Assembly (NCBI RefSeq): GCF_003319105.1
Contig: NZ_QOHH01000002.1
Span: 434,001 to 498,000, forward strand
DNA length: 64,000 nt
Reading direction: 5' to 3'
Origin: Blastococcus sp. TF02-09
GTDB lineage: Bacteria; Actinomycetota; Actinomycetes; Mycobacteriales; Geodermatophilaceae
This document shows, one piece after another, positions 25,281 to 32,927 of the stretch. Positions within the stretch are counted from its first letter, which is position 1. Each line of letters begins with the position of its first letter. A model generated the notes under the pieces. It searched no databases and was not told the DNA's origin. It saw nothing but the letters and a program-made list of their open reading frames with translations. The position numbers and the translations under genes are program-made.

Positions 25281-25853
25281 TCAGCGCAGGCCGCGCCCGC
25301 CCGACCGGCTCGCGCTGGGCCGCAGCTCCACGTCGACGAGCAGGTCCGGGTCGTCGACGGCCTGGCGCGTGTGGGCGACCACGCGGTCCTCCACCGCCGA
25401 GCGCACCTCGGCGATGTCCGCGTACTCGGCCAGGTCCACGTCCAGCACCAGCCGCCGTCCCCGCCGGTCCAGCAGGTGGGCCGACGCACTCACGACCCCG
25501 CGGAGCTTCTCGGTCTCGGACTGCACGGCCTCGGTCAGCGCGCCGCCGCGGACGGAGGTCACGCCGTCCCGGTCGTCCGTGGTGAGATCCAGCCGGCCGA
25601 CCCGGTCGGTGGCGAGCTGGGCCAGCAGCCAGCGGAGCGCGAGCAGCGCGATGAGCAGGCAGACGCCCGCGACCGCCCACCAGAACCAGGGCTGGTCCGA
25701 GGCGACGTCGCGCAGCTCCTGCGGCACGAGCGGTCGCTCGCCCTGCCCGAAGGCACCGAAGCTGTAGGCCAGGCCCAGACCTCCCGCGGCCAGCAGGAGC
25801 AGGCCCAGCAGCGTGAGCACCGTGCGGTTGACGCCGTTGACGCGAGAGCTCAT
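25281..25853 (-). CDS. amaP: Alkaline shock response membrane anchor protein AmaP-like
   Basis: 190 residues. Two helices (about 10-30 and 55-85) separated by a short external loop are followed by a cytoplasmic ~100-residue Asp23-like alpha/beta domain. AmaP anchors Asp23 proteins at the membrane in Gram-positive bacteria. It is the last gene of a seven-gene minus-strand operon and overlaps the DUF6286 gene by four bases (ATGA). The symbol follows the family name; one-to-one orthology with staphylococcal AmaP is not shown. Confidence 0.8.
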   Translation of the reverse strand: MSSRVNGVNRTVLTLLGLLLLAAGGLGLAYSFGAFGQGERPLVPQELRDVASDQPWFWWAVAGVCLLIALLALRWLLAQLATDRVGRLDLTTDDRDGVTSVRGGALTEAVQSETEKLRGVVSASAHLLDRRGRRLVLDVDLAEYADIAEVRSAVEDRVVAHTRQAVDDPDLLVDVELRPSASRSGGRGLR

Positions 25854-26377
25854 CGGGACCTCTCCTGGGAGACGGTGATGCGGGGGCGCAGGACGCCGGA
25901 CAGGCCCAGCTCCTCGAGCCGCTCGGTGACACCGGCGGTGATCGGCTGCCGCACGTCGCCGGACCGGACGCCGGTCGTCGCGGCCACCTTGACGGTGCGC
26001 CGTCCGACCTTCGCCCGGGCGCTGCGCACGCCGTCCACGCGGCGGGCGGAGGTGGCGATCGAGCGCTCGATGCCCCGGCGCGAGGCGGTCACCGAGACGC
26101 CGTCGCTGCGCTCCGGCAGCGGGATCGACCCCGGCTTGCCCCGGCGCAGCCCGACCACCAGCAGCAGGAGGCCGGCGAGCACCAGGCCGATCAGCACGGC
26201 GCGGACGACACCTGCGGTGAAGGACTCCCCGGTCAGCGTCTCGCTCCACTCCTGGTGCGGGACCAGCCACGGCGGCCGGTCGAGGCCGGCCAGCACGATC
26301 TCGACGACCGCGAGCAGCCCGCCGAGGAACAGCGCCAGCGCGACGAGCGCGGCGAGGACCCGGTTCAGCACGGTCAC
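25850..26377 (-). CDS. DUF6286-type membrane protein of the Asp23 operon
   Basis: 175 residues. Same plan as AmaP: helix (~8-28), external loop with PPWLVPHQEW, helix (~58-78), then a basic cytoplasmic alpha/beta domain with TASRRGIERSIATSARRVDG and VKVAATTG. Families with this layout are found only beside Asp23 and AmaP genes in actinobacteria. Probably a second membrane anchor of the complex. Overlaps AmaP by four bases; 34 bp after the Asp23 gene upstream. Confidence 0.75.
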   Translation of the reverse strand: MTVLNRVLAALVALALFLGGLLAVVEIVLAGLDRPPWLVPHQEWSETLTGESFTAGVVRAVLIGLVLAGLLLLVVGLRRGKPGSIPLPERSDGVSVTASRRGIERSIATSARRVDGVRSARAKVGRRTVKVAATTGVRSGDVRQPITAGVTERLEELGLSGVLRPRITVSQERSR

Positions 26378-26411
26378 GTGCGCTCCTCTGGTCTTGGGGT
26401 GGGGGCGGTGG

Positions 26412-26858
26412 TCACTGGACGCGCCGCCGTGCCGACGGAGGGGCGCTCAGGCTCACCACGTCGATGTCGACGTGGGCGACCCGCACGCCGGTGATGCGCT
26501 CGACGTCGTCGCGGACCTGGCGCCGCAACCGGTCGGCGACCGTGCGCACCGAGGCGGGCCAGCCGACGGCGACCGAGGCCGCCACGGTGGCGACGTGCCC
26601 GTCGACGCGGGCGTCGACCGAGGCCGCGCGGTCGTCCCGGCTCTCCCCCACCGAGACGCCCAGCACCCGGCGGGGTGCGGCGCTCGCACCCTCGACGAGG
26701 GTGACGGCGTGGCCGGCGACGCGCTCGACGACCCGGTCGGCGACGGTCAGGCTGCCCCGCTCGGCGGGGTCACCGAGGGCAGGGAGACCCGGGCCGTCGG
26801 TGGGCGTCCCGGTGTCGGGCGAGGACGGTTCCGGTGCGACGTCGACGGCGGTGCTCAT
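26412..26858 (-). CDS. Asp23/Gls24 family envelope stress protein
   Basis: 148 residues. A disordered Pro/Asp-rich N-terminus (~35 residues) precedes an Asp23 domain with LTVADRVVERVAGHAV, the central strand pattern VDARVDGHVATVAASVAVG and the end GVRVAHVDIDVVSL. Asp23 proteins form membrane-associated assemblies under envelope stress. One of three Asp23-type genes in this operon; overlaps the upstream small membrane gene by four bases. Confidence 0.85.
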   Translation of the reverse strand: MSTAVDVAPEPSSPDTGTPTDGPGLPALGDPAERGSLTVADRVVERVAGHAVTLVEGASAAPRRVLGVSVGESRDDRAASVDARVDGHVATVAASVAVGWPASVRTVADRLRRQVRDDVERITGVRVAHVDIDVVSLSAPPSARRRVQ

Positions 26859-27040
26859 CGAGAGCCGCGGCCGCCGCCGCCGAGGTAGGTGGTGAGGTCG
26901 AGCTGGCCGGCGGCGACCTTGCCGACGACGAAGCCGACGGCGCCCAGCAGGGCGGTGCCGAGGAAGGCGTCGAAACCGGCGACGACCCAGGCGATGCCCA
27001 GCAGGAGGCCGGTGAACAGACCGATGACGGACAGGGGCAT
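26855..27040 (-). CDS. DUF2273-like small membrane protein
   Basis: 61 residues with two helices (about 4-24 and 27-45) carrying Gly-rich faces (GLFTGLLLGIAWVV, LLGAVGFVVGKVAAGQ), then a short Gly/Arg tail. DUF2273 proteins accompany AmaP and Asp23 in many Gram-positives. Start ATG 27040 after GGAGG (complement near 27045-27050). Confidence 0.72.
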   Translation of the reverse strand: MPLSVIGLFTGLLLGIAWVVAGFDAFLGTALLGAVGFVVGKVAAGQLDLTTYLGGGGRGSR

Positions 27041-27074
27041 GGGGTCCTCCAGGACCGAGGGGGGACGGATCAGG

Positions 27075-27323
27075 TCAGTGCACGCGCGGGGGGCGCCGGC
27101 GGCGCCGGTACCAGGCGGTCAGCCGCCCGAGGCCGCGCGGCCGCCGGACGAAGCGGACCTCGTCGCCGAGGCGGGTGGGCGTCGCCGGAGGGCGACGCCT
27201 ACCCGTCCCGAGCTCGGCCGCCACCCGGATGAAGTCCACGGCGTTCCCGCCGAGGTCCGGGTGGTGGGCCTTGAGGACCTGCCGGCGTCGGCGGCGCTCC
27301 TCGCGACCGGGGTCTGGGGTCAC
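27075..27323 (-). CDS. Short HPD-motif (J-domain-like) protein in the Asp23 operon
   Basis: 82 residues, strongly basic. The first half, RRRRQVLKAHHPDLGGNAVD, reads as J-domain helix II, the HPD tripeptide and the start of helix III, but helix I is missing because the protein begins only 19 residues before HPD. The second half is Arg-rich. J-domains stimulate Hsp70 (DnaK) through HPD. Whether this truncated form can do so is unknown. GTG at 27323 lies 15 bases after the stop of the previous gene, so it is co-transcribed. Reading frame is supported by strong third-position GC. Confidence 0.6.
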   Translation of the reverse strand: MTPDPGREERRRRRQVLKAHHPDLGGNAVDFIRVAAELGTGRRRPPATPTRLGDEVRFVRRPRGLGRLTAWYRRRRRPPRVH

Positions 27324-27337
27324 CGGACGCCGCCGGC

Positions 27338-27682
27338 TCAGGCCGGTGCCGCGGGCGGCAGTGCGGGCGGTTCCTCGGCGAGCCGTTGCAGGTCGGCGAC
27401 GTGCACGTCGACGCGCCGTCCGCCGGCCAGGGGCGCGACCGCGCTGCGCACCTGGTCGGCGAGCAGCACGACCGGGATGCCCTGCCGGCCGACGACGGAC
27501 ACGGCGATGCGGTCGTCGTCGACGCGCACGCCGTCGACCCGGCGTCCCGGCAGGTAGGTCACCGTCCGGTGCAGCAGCCCGCCGGGGTGCAGCGCGGCCA
27601 CGGCCGGGCACCGCAGCACGGCCGCAGCGACCGCGTCAGCGGTGGTGGCCTCGACCGTCACCGGGCTGGGCGACCCGCTCAT
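27338..27682 (-). CDS. Asp23-like protein, divergent
   Basis: 114 residues. The core (HRTVTYLPGRRVDGVRVDDD, then IAVSVVGRQGIPVVLLADQV and RRVDVHVADL) follows the strand-helix-strand of Asp23 domains but lacks the usual N-terminal helix with IA..VV..IA. Start ATG at 27682 overlaps the upstream Asp23 stop by four bases. Likely a partner or regulator in the same membrane assembly. Confidence 0.7.
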   Translation of the reverse strand: MSGSPSPVTVEATTADAVAAAVLRCPAVAALHPGGLLHRTVTYLPGRRVDGVRVDDDRIAVSVVGRQGIPVVLLADQVRSAVAPLAGGRRVDVHVADLQRLAEEPPALPPAAPA

Positions 27683-28131
27683 CGGACCCGCGCAGGCTCC
27701 TGCTGGCCCTCGTCCTCCGTGGGCAGGTGGATGTCGTTGACCGAGATGTTCACCTCGGTCACCTGCAGGCCGGTCATCCCCTCGACCGAGGAGATGACGT
27801 TGCGGCGCACGGAGCGGGCCACGTCGGCGATCGGGGCGCCGTACTCGGTCACCAGGTCCAGGTCGACGGCGGCCTGCCGCTCGCCCACCTCGACCGAGAC
27901 GCCCTGGCCGATGGACTGCGACGCGCCCGGGATGCGCTCGCGGAGGGCACCCAGCGTGCGGGCGGCGCCGCCACCGAGGGCGTACACACCGGACACCTCG
28001 CGGGCGGCGAGACCGGCGATCTTCTGGACGACGTCCTGGGCGATCGTGGTCGTGCCCTGGCTGCTCTGCAGACCGGAGGGGGCGGCGGTGGCGACGGCGC
28101 TCGAGGAGGCGGTGCCGGAGGACTCAGTCAC
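27679..28131 (-). CDS. Asp23/Gls24 family envelope stress protein, first gene of the operon
   Basis: 150 residues. The canonical Asp23 domain is complete: TTIAQDVVQKIAGLAAREV, GVYALGGG, VDLDLVTEYGAPIADVAR, and VTEVNISVNDIHLP at the end. A Ser/Ala-rich N-terminus of ~25 residues precedes it. GTG at 28131 with AGAAGG upstream. A putative ECF-type promoter sits about 35-60 bp upstream, and an ECF sigma gene is divergently encoded. Confidence 0.9.
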   Translation of the reverse strand: MTESSGTASSSAVATAAPSGLQSSQGTTTIAQDVVQKIAGLAAREVSGVYALGGGAARTLGALRERIPGASQSIGQGVSVEVGERQAAVDLDLVTEYGAPIADVARSVRRNVISSVEGMTGLQVTEVNISVNDIHLPTEDEGQQEPARVR

Positions 28132-28165
28132 GGTTTGGACCTTCTTCTGCTCGGGGATTTTTCGG

Positions 28166-28193
28166 CCACGGGTCGCGAGCCCGGGGGGTTCCC
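28166..28193 (-). promoter_or_regulatory. Candidate ECF-sigma promoter of the Asp23 operon
   Basis: On the minus strand GGGAAC (28188-28193), 18 bases, then GTGG (28166-28169). This resembles the GGAAC-N16..18-GT pattern of stress ECF sigma factors. It is the only such match I saw in the divergent region, and control by the neighbouring sigma is inference. Confidence 0.3.
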
Positions 28194-28289
28194 GGCTCTT
28201 CAGCGGCCCACACTCCAGTTGGACACCACGGAAGCGGGAGGGTTACCGCAGATGGCCGAGAACTTTGCGTCCCTCCCCGTTCACACCGC

Positions 28290-28862
28290 GTGACCCGCCC
28301 CGCGGGCGGAAGCAGCCGGGATCCCCTGGAGGCCGCTCGGGTGGACCTGGCGCGCCGGGGGGACGAGGACGCCTTCGCCGCGCTCGTCCGCACGCACCAG
28401 GACCAGCTGTACCGGGTCGCGCTGCGCATGACGGGCAACCCCTCGGACGCGCAGGACGTCGTCCAGGAGACCTTCCTCCAGGCGTGGCAGCACCTGCCCG
28501 GCTTCCGCGGTGAGTCCGGGTTCTCCACCTGGGTGACCCGCATCCTGATCAACCGGTGTCACAACGCGCGCCGGGCACAGGACCCGGTCGTCCCGCTGTC
28601 CGAGCAGGACGAGTCCGCTGCCGGGATGCCCCGGTCCCCGGGCGCCGAGACCCTGGCGATGACGGCCCAGAGCCGCGACGCCGTGCGGCGCGCACTGCTG
28701 GAGCTGCCGCTGGAGCAGCGGGCACCGCTGGTCCTCACCACCTTCGCGGGATACACACACGCCGAGACAGGGCGCATCCTCGGTATCAGCGAGGGGACGG
28801 CCAAGGTCCGCGCCCACCGTGCCCGCCGAGCGCTCGCGACCCTGCTGGAGGACTGGAGGTGA
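28290..28862 (+). CDS. ECF (group IV) RNA polymerase sigma factor
   Basis: 190 residues. Region 2 (DAFAALVRTHQDQLYRVALR ... QDVVQETFLQAWQHL, ~28-95) and region 4 (LLELPLEQRAPLVLTTFAGY ... GISEGTAKVRAHRARRAL, ~130-185) are complete, with a short linker. GTG at 28290; no strong ribosome site is visible. The stop overlaps the downstream Asp23-zinc-finger gene region (GGAGGTGA). Divergent from the seven-gene Asp23 operon, which it probably controls. Confidence 0.92.
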   Translation: MTRPAGGSSRDPLEAARVDLARRGDEDAFAALVRTHQDQLYRVALRMTGNPSDAQDVVQETFLQAWQHLPGFRGESGFSTWVTRILINRCHNARRAQDPVVPLSEQDESAAGMPRSPGAETLAMTAQSRDAVRRALLELPLEQRAPLVLTTFAGYTHAETGRILGISEGTAKVRAHRARRALATLLEDWR

Positions 28863-28867
28863 CCGGC

Positions 28868-29452
28868 ATGAGCAACCCCGCCACGACGCGCGACGAGCGG
28901 CTGCCGTGCGGCGCGCACTCCGCGGACCTGCTCGCCCAGGTGGTCGACGGCGCGGCCCCCCGGGACCCGGAGCACCAGGCGCACTGCCCGCACTGCCGCG
29001 CCACCCTGGCCTACCTCACCGAGCTGTGGGCCCCGGTCCTCGACGTCGCCGCGGAGGACGTGCGCGCGCCCGCGGGGCTGCTGCAGGCCGTGATGTCCGA
29101 GGTGCGCGTGCTCGCCCGCGCCGGATGGTCGGCCGTGCTGCGCGAGGAGGGTGGGCAGACCCGGATCGCCGCCCGGGTCGTCGGGGCGGTCGCCCGCCTG
29201 GCGGCGGAATCGGTCCCCTCCGTGAGCCTGGCCCTCGGCGGCGGGCGGATCGCCACCACGGACGTCGGCCTGGCGGGGGACCGGGTGGTCGTGGACGTGC
29301 AGATCGCCGTCGACTTCGGGGTGTCGGTGCACCGCGTCGCCCAGCAGGTCCGCGACCGGATCGCCGCGCACCTGCACGCCCAGACGGGCCTGACCACGAC
29401 CGAGGTCAACGTCGTCGTGGTCGACGTCCGGCTCCCGCCCGGCACGGCCTGA
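28868..29452 (+). CDS. Asp23 protein with N-terminal zinc-finger-like (anti-sigma-type) segment
   Basis: 194 residues. The N-terminal ~50 residues contain CGAHSADLLAQVVDG and HQAHCPHCRATL, giving the His-x3-Cys-x2-Cys arrangement of zinc-binding anti-sigma factors, with no membrane helix. Residues ~80-190 are an Asp23 domain (GGGRIATTDVGLAGDRVVVD, then TTEVNVVVVDVRLPP). The position directly after an ECF sigma gene fits an anti-sigma role sensing the Asp23 assembly; that is inference. ATG at 28868 has GGAGGTG six bases upstream; an in-frame GTG at 28859 overlaps the sigma stop. Confidence 0.8.
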   Translation: MSNPATTRDERLPCGAHSADLLAQVVDGAAPRDPEHQAHCPHCRATLAYLTELWAPVLDVAAEDVRAPAGLLQAVMSEVRVLARAGWSAVLREEGGQTRIAARVVGAVARLAAESVPSVSLALGGGRIATTDVGLAGDRVVVDVQIAVDFGVSVHRVAQQVRDRIAAHLHAQTGLTTTEVNVVVVDVRLPPGTA

Positions 29453-29468
29453 TCCGGGCCCGCCGCCG

Positions 29469-30497
29469 TCAGACCCAGCTGCGGTCGGCCGCCACCTGGG
29501 CGTAGACCTCGGCGTGCACCCGCCGGACCGCCTCCGCCTGCTCTTCGCGCCAGCCGCGATCGGCCGGCCGCGGCATCGGGCTGGTGAGCGCCACGGACAC
29601 CGCCGCGGTGAGCGACACCGGGTCCAGGCCGTCGACCTCGTCGTTGGCGTACGTGACCACCTCCGACCACTGGTCGGCGAAGAACCCGCAGCTCGGCGCC
29701 ACCACCCGGGTGCCGACGTCCCGGCACACCTCGACGTCCCGGGAGTGCGTGCCGCACCGCTCCGGCAGGACCGCCACGTGCAACTGCTGCAGCTGGGCGG
29801 CCAGGTCTTCGCGCCGGTGCACGACCAGTTCCAGCTCGCCGTGCTCGGCCATCGCGCGCACGCCCGGGTCGATGTCGGACCCCACCCGGGCCAGCACCCG
29901 CAGGCGCCCGCCGCCGGAGACCGCCCCGGACGCCGCGGCCCGCGCGACCGCCGCCGGGTCCGGCACGGCCGGGGACGCCGGACCGAGCGGCACGCCGACG
30001 AGGCCCCGCTCGGCGCCCAGCTCCGGGTCCGGCACCGCCATCGAGGGGTGGGCGAGGACGATCGCGGTCCGTCCGTAGCGCTCGGCGATCTCGTCCGCGG
30101 CCGACGGGGTGAGGGTCAGCACCACCTCCGCCGTCCCGAGGACCGCCCGCAGGTGGGCGTCGTGTCGGCTCCGGGTGCCCTGGCCGGCGTCGCGCAGCTG
30201 GTGCACCGTGACGACCAGCGGGACGCCGAGGCGCCGCACGGTCTCCGCCCAGCGCTCGATCTCCCGGACGCCCAGGTGCCCGTAGCCGGAGTGCAGGTGC
30301 AGCACGTCGACCTCTCCGGCGTGCGCCACGAGGAACTCCTCGTCCAGCCAGCGGCTGGGCTCCTGCTCCGGCCCCACGCGCACCGCGCCCGGGGGCAGGA
30401 CGGCGTCGACGTACCGGTCGCTGAACGGCACGCTGGCCACGCGGAGCGGGGCCGGCTCCCCGGGGACGGGCTCGCCCCGGGACGGGTCGACGGACAT
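29469..30497 (-). CDS. Glycosyltransferase (GT-B type), group 1-like
   Basis: 342 residues. The N-terminal half has VDVLHLHSGYGHLG and LGVPLVVTVHQLRD, the pattern of GT4-type enzymes that start from nucleotide sugars. The C-terminal half has LHVAVLPERCGTHSRDVEVC and ...VVAPSCGFFADQW in the donor-binding position, replacing the usual E-x7-E loop in part. Acceptor and donor unknown. ATG at 30497 chosen; an upstream in-frame GTG (30533) would place GAGGAG inside the gene. Stands alone. Confidence 0.75.
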   Translation of the reverse strand: MSVDPSRGEPVPGEPAPLRVASVPFSDRYVDAVLPPGAVRVGPEQEPSRWLDEEFLVAHAGEVDVLHLHSGYGHLGVREIERWAETVRRLGVPLVVTVHQLRDAGQGTRSRHDAHLRAVLGTAEVVLTLTPSAADEIAERYGRTAIVLAHPSMAVPDPELGAERGLVGVPLGPASPAVPDPAAVARAAASGAVSGGGRLRVLARVGSDIDPGVRAMAEHGELELVVHRREDLAAQLQQLHVAVLPERCGTHSRDVEVCRDVGTRVVAPSCGFFADQWSEVVTYANDEVDGLDPVSLTAAVSVALTSPMPRPADRGWREEQAEAVRRVHAEVYAQVAADRSWV

Positions 30498-30664
30498 CAC
30501 TGGCTGGGTTCTGCTCCTCGTGCGGTCGAGCACGGCGTCGCTCGGTGAGCTCGACGCGGGGCCCCGGTCAGATGGTTCCGTCGGGGGCGGCTTCTCTCCC
30601 TACCCTGCCAAAGCGCAGCCAACCCGTGCTCGACTCCATCGGGTGATCGACCGGATCCGGGCGG

Positions 30665-31351
30665 TCAGCGGCGGTCCCGGGCCTCCTGCGCCGCGGCGTA
30701 GGCCGGTGCACGGAACCGGGCGAGCGGGCCGTCGGCCACCAGGCCCGGCGGCGGGTGGCGCACCGCGTCGAACCGAAGGTCCGGGTCCAGGGGCTGCGCG
30801 GGCTCGCCGACGACGAGCCGGCCGAAGGGCGCCCAGTCGCCGAGCCCGCGCGCGGCGGCGAGCACGAAGACCAGCGGCCGTCGGCGCACGGCGGTGGCCA
30901 GGGGTGCGGGGTCGGAGGGCACCCCGTGGCCTTCGGGGAGCGCCGCCAGCCGGATCGGCCCGGCCGTCGAGCGGTAGGCCATGATCGAGCAGTAGACCGA
31001 GGCGGCGTCGCGCCGGAGCACGGGGACCACGCGGGTGAGCGCTCCGCGGCCGGTCGTGGACAGCAGCAGGTCGACCGGCCGCCCCTCCCCGCCGTCGAGG
31101 CGGACGGCCAGGCCGAGCAAGTCGGGCAGCGGCGCCGGCAGGCCCGCGCCGCGGGAGAGCCGGACGACGACGTCGTGCCGGCCGGTCCCGTCGAGGAAGG
31201 GCACGCCCCACGGGCGGTCGCTCCCGTGCCGCTCCAGGACCGCGTCGAGCACCGCCCCCCGCGGGTGCATGGGCTTGCCGTTGCGCCACCGGGCCAGCGC
31301 GGCCAGCGGCGCGGCCACCACCCGGCCCGCCGCACGGGGCAGATCTGCCAC
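30665..31351 (-). CDS. Catalase-superfamily-like protein (tentative)
   Basis: 228 residues, no signal peptide. KPMHPRGAVLDAVLERHGSD, then VVRLSRGAGLPAPLPDLLGL and PVDLLLSTTG resemble the haem-face region of minimal catalase-like proteins (KGxHxxG, VRFSxxxG, D..G.A.R). The classical catalytic Asn and proximal Tyr are not identified, so peroxidase activity is uncertain. The gene has GAGGGGAG before the GTG at 31351. Similar proteins are often left as hypothetical. Confidence 0.5.
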   Translation of the reverse strand: MADLPRAAGRVVAAPLAALARWRNGKPMHPRGAVLDAVLERHGSDRPWGVPFLDGTGRHDVVVRLSRGAGLPAPLPDLLGLAVRLDGGEGRPVDLLLSTTGRGALTRVVPVLRRDAASVYCSIMAYRSTAGPIRLAALPEGHGVPSDPAPLATAVRRRPLVFVLAAARGLGDWAPFGRLVVGEPAQPLDPDLRFDAVRHPPPGLVADGPLARFRAPAYAAAQEARDRR

Positions 31352-31569
31352 GTCGTCGCTCCCCTCGCCGCGCCGTCCCTACCCGGGCCGGCGGGGACCA
31401 CGCGGCCCCGTCGCGCGGGAACGACCGGTCCGCCGGGCGCTTGTTGCCCACGTCGGTGTGACAGACGGGACGAACTCCCAGGCCAGGAGGCGAATTCTGC
31501 GGATCGGGCCGGTCAGGTTCGGCGCATTCTGACCGCCGCGTCCCGGTGACACGAACCGATCCGGCCCAC

Positions 31570-31575
31570 TACTTT
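31570..31575 (+). promoter_or_regulatory. -10 element of a leaderless promoter (TACTTT)
   Basis: TACTTT, six bases, then the ATG at 31582. Confidence 0.5.
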
Positions 31576-31581
31576 CTGTGC

Positions 31582-31797
31582 ATGCTCTCGACGCTCCTCG
31601 TTCTCTGCGCCGTCTTCGTGGGGCTGCTCGTCCTGCTGGCCCTCATCGTCAGCCTCAGCGCCCGGCCGGCCACGGTGGCCCGGTCGTCGGCCACCGGACG
31701 CACCGAGCCGTGGGTCGCCCAGGCGGGCCGGCCGCACCCCGACGCGTGGGCGCCGCTGAACACCACCACGACCAGCGAGCTCCCCGCCGCCCGCTGA
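31582..31797 (+). CDS. Small single-helix membrane protein
   Basis: 71 residues. A long N-terminal helix (LLVLCAVFVGLLVLLALIVS) is followed by a polar tail rich in Thr, Pro and Ala. No family recognised. There is no ribosome site, but a -10 lies six bases upstream, as in the leaderless genes nearby. Followed by a strong terminator. Confidence 0.6.
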   Translation: MLSTLLVLCAVFVGLLVLLALIVSLSARPATVARSSATGRTEPWVAQAGRPHPDAWAPLNTTTTSELPAAR

Positions 31798-31827
31798 GGA
31801 ACGGCCTCCCGCTGAGGAACGGCCTCC
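31790..31827. repeat. 18-bp tandem duplication of a terminator arm
   Basis: CGCTGAGGAACGGCCTCC occurs twice in tandem, at about 31792-31809 and 31810-31827, at the end of the small membrane gene. Each copy contains GAACGGCCTCC, the left arm of the hairpin at 31817-31851. Confidence 0.7.
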
Positions 31828-31851
31828 CCGCCGGCGGCGAGGAGGCCGTTC
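31817..31851. terminator. Bidirectional hairpin terminator
   Basis: Perfect 11-bp stem GAACGGCCTCC (31817-31827) with 31841-31851, loop 13 nt. It separates the small membrane gene from the convergent phosphotriesterase-like gene. Because the left arm is duplicated, two alternative hairpins are possible. Confidence 0.75.
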
Positions 31852-31858
31852 GGCCCCG

Positions 31859-32833
31859 TCACGTCTCGAAGTAGCGCCGCGGGTTGGCCACCAGCATCGT
31901 CTCGATCTGGTCGTCGGTGACGCCGTGCTCGCGCAGGTACGGCAGCACCTCCTCGTGGATGTGCGTGTAGTTCCACTGCGGCATCAGCGCCATGACCTGC
32001 GGATCGATCCAGTCGATGTAGCACGAGGCGTCCTGCGAGAGCACCATCCGCTCGGCGTAGCCCCGCCGGCACATCTCCACCACGGTGTCGGCCCGCGCCT
32101 CGAACGTGGTCGCGAGGTTGATGCCGAACCGGTCCATGCCCAGCACGAAGCCGGCGTCGGCCAGCGCGCTGAGGTGGTCGACGTCGGCGCTGTCCCCGCT
32201 GTGCCCCAGCACGACGCGGCCCGGATCGACGCCCTCCTCGCCGAACACCCGCTGGACGTCCAGCCCGGTCCGGTTGCCCGGGTGGGTGTGCACGGTGATC
32301 GGCGCGCCCGTCCGCTGGTGCGCCTTCGCCACGGCGCGCATCACACGTTCGACCCCCGGCGTGAGTCCCGGCTCGTCGATCGCGCACTTGAGGAACGCCG
32401 CGCGCACCCCGGTGCCGGCGATGCCCTCGGTGATGTCGCGCACGAACATGTCGACCATCGGGTCGGGGACCTCGGCGCCGACCGCGGCGTTCAGGGCCGG
32501 GCCGCGGTGGTGGAAGAAGAACGGGACGTCGTCGTAGGTGTAGCAGCCGGTGGCGACCACGATGTTGAGGTCGATCTGCTCGGCGATGCGCTGGATGCGC
32601 GGGATGTAGCGGCCCAGCCCGATGACGGTCGGGTCGACGATCGTCCGCACCCCCACGGCCGAGAGCGCGGTGAGCTTCCCGACCGCGTCGGCGACCCGCT
32701 CGTCCTCGCTCCCCCACTCCTCGGGGTAGTTCTGCTGTACGTCCGCAGTGAGCGTGAAGACGTGCTCGTGCATGAGCGTCTGGCCGAGCTCGGCGGTGTC
32801 GACGGGGCCTCGGACGGTCTGGACCTGCGGCAC
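31859..32833 (-). CDS. Phosphotriesterase-like hydrolase/lactonase (amidohydrolase superfamily)
   Basis: 324 residues, a TIM barrel of the PTE family. All metal ligands are visible: MHEHVF (two His) near residue 22, the bridging Lys in AFLKCAID near 147, VHTHPG near 178, LGHSGD near 208, and SQDAS (Asp) near 266. Members hydrolyse lactones, including quorum signals, or organophosphates. The exact substrate is open. GTG at 32833 with GGAGG six bases upstream. Confidence 0.9.
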   Translation of the reverse strand: MPQVQTVRGPVDTAELGQTLMHEHVFTLTADVQQNYPEEWGSEDERVADAVGKLTALSAVGVRTIVDPTVIGLGRYIPRIQRIAEQIDLNIVVATGCYTYDDVPFFFHHRGPALNAAVGAEVPDPMVDMFVRDITEGIAGTGVRAAFLKCAIDEPGLTPGVERVMRAVAKAHQRTGAPITVHTHPGNRTGLDVQRVFGEEGVDPGRVVLGHSGDSADVDHLSALADAGFVLGMDRFGINLATTFEARADTVVEMCRRGYAERMVLSQDASCYIDWIDPQVMALMPQWNYTHIHEEVLPYLREHGVTDDQIETMLVANPRRYFET

Positions 32834-32927
32834 TGTTCCTCCTGACGGGACGGGCGCGGTCGGTGACCGCCCTCACATCGCAGGTGATCATGCCGCGACC
32901 GATCGCGCGGCCGACCACCGCCTCCGG

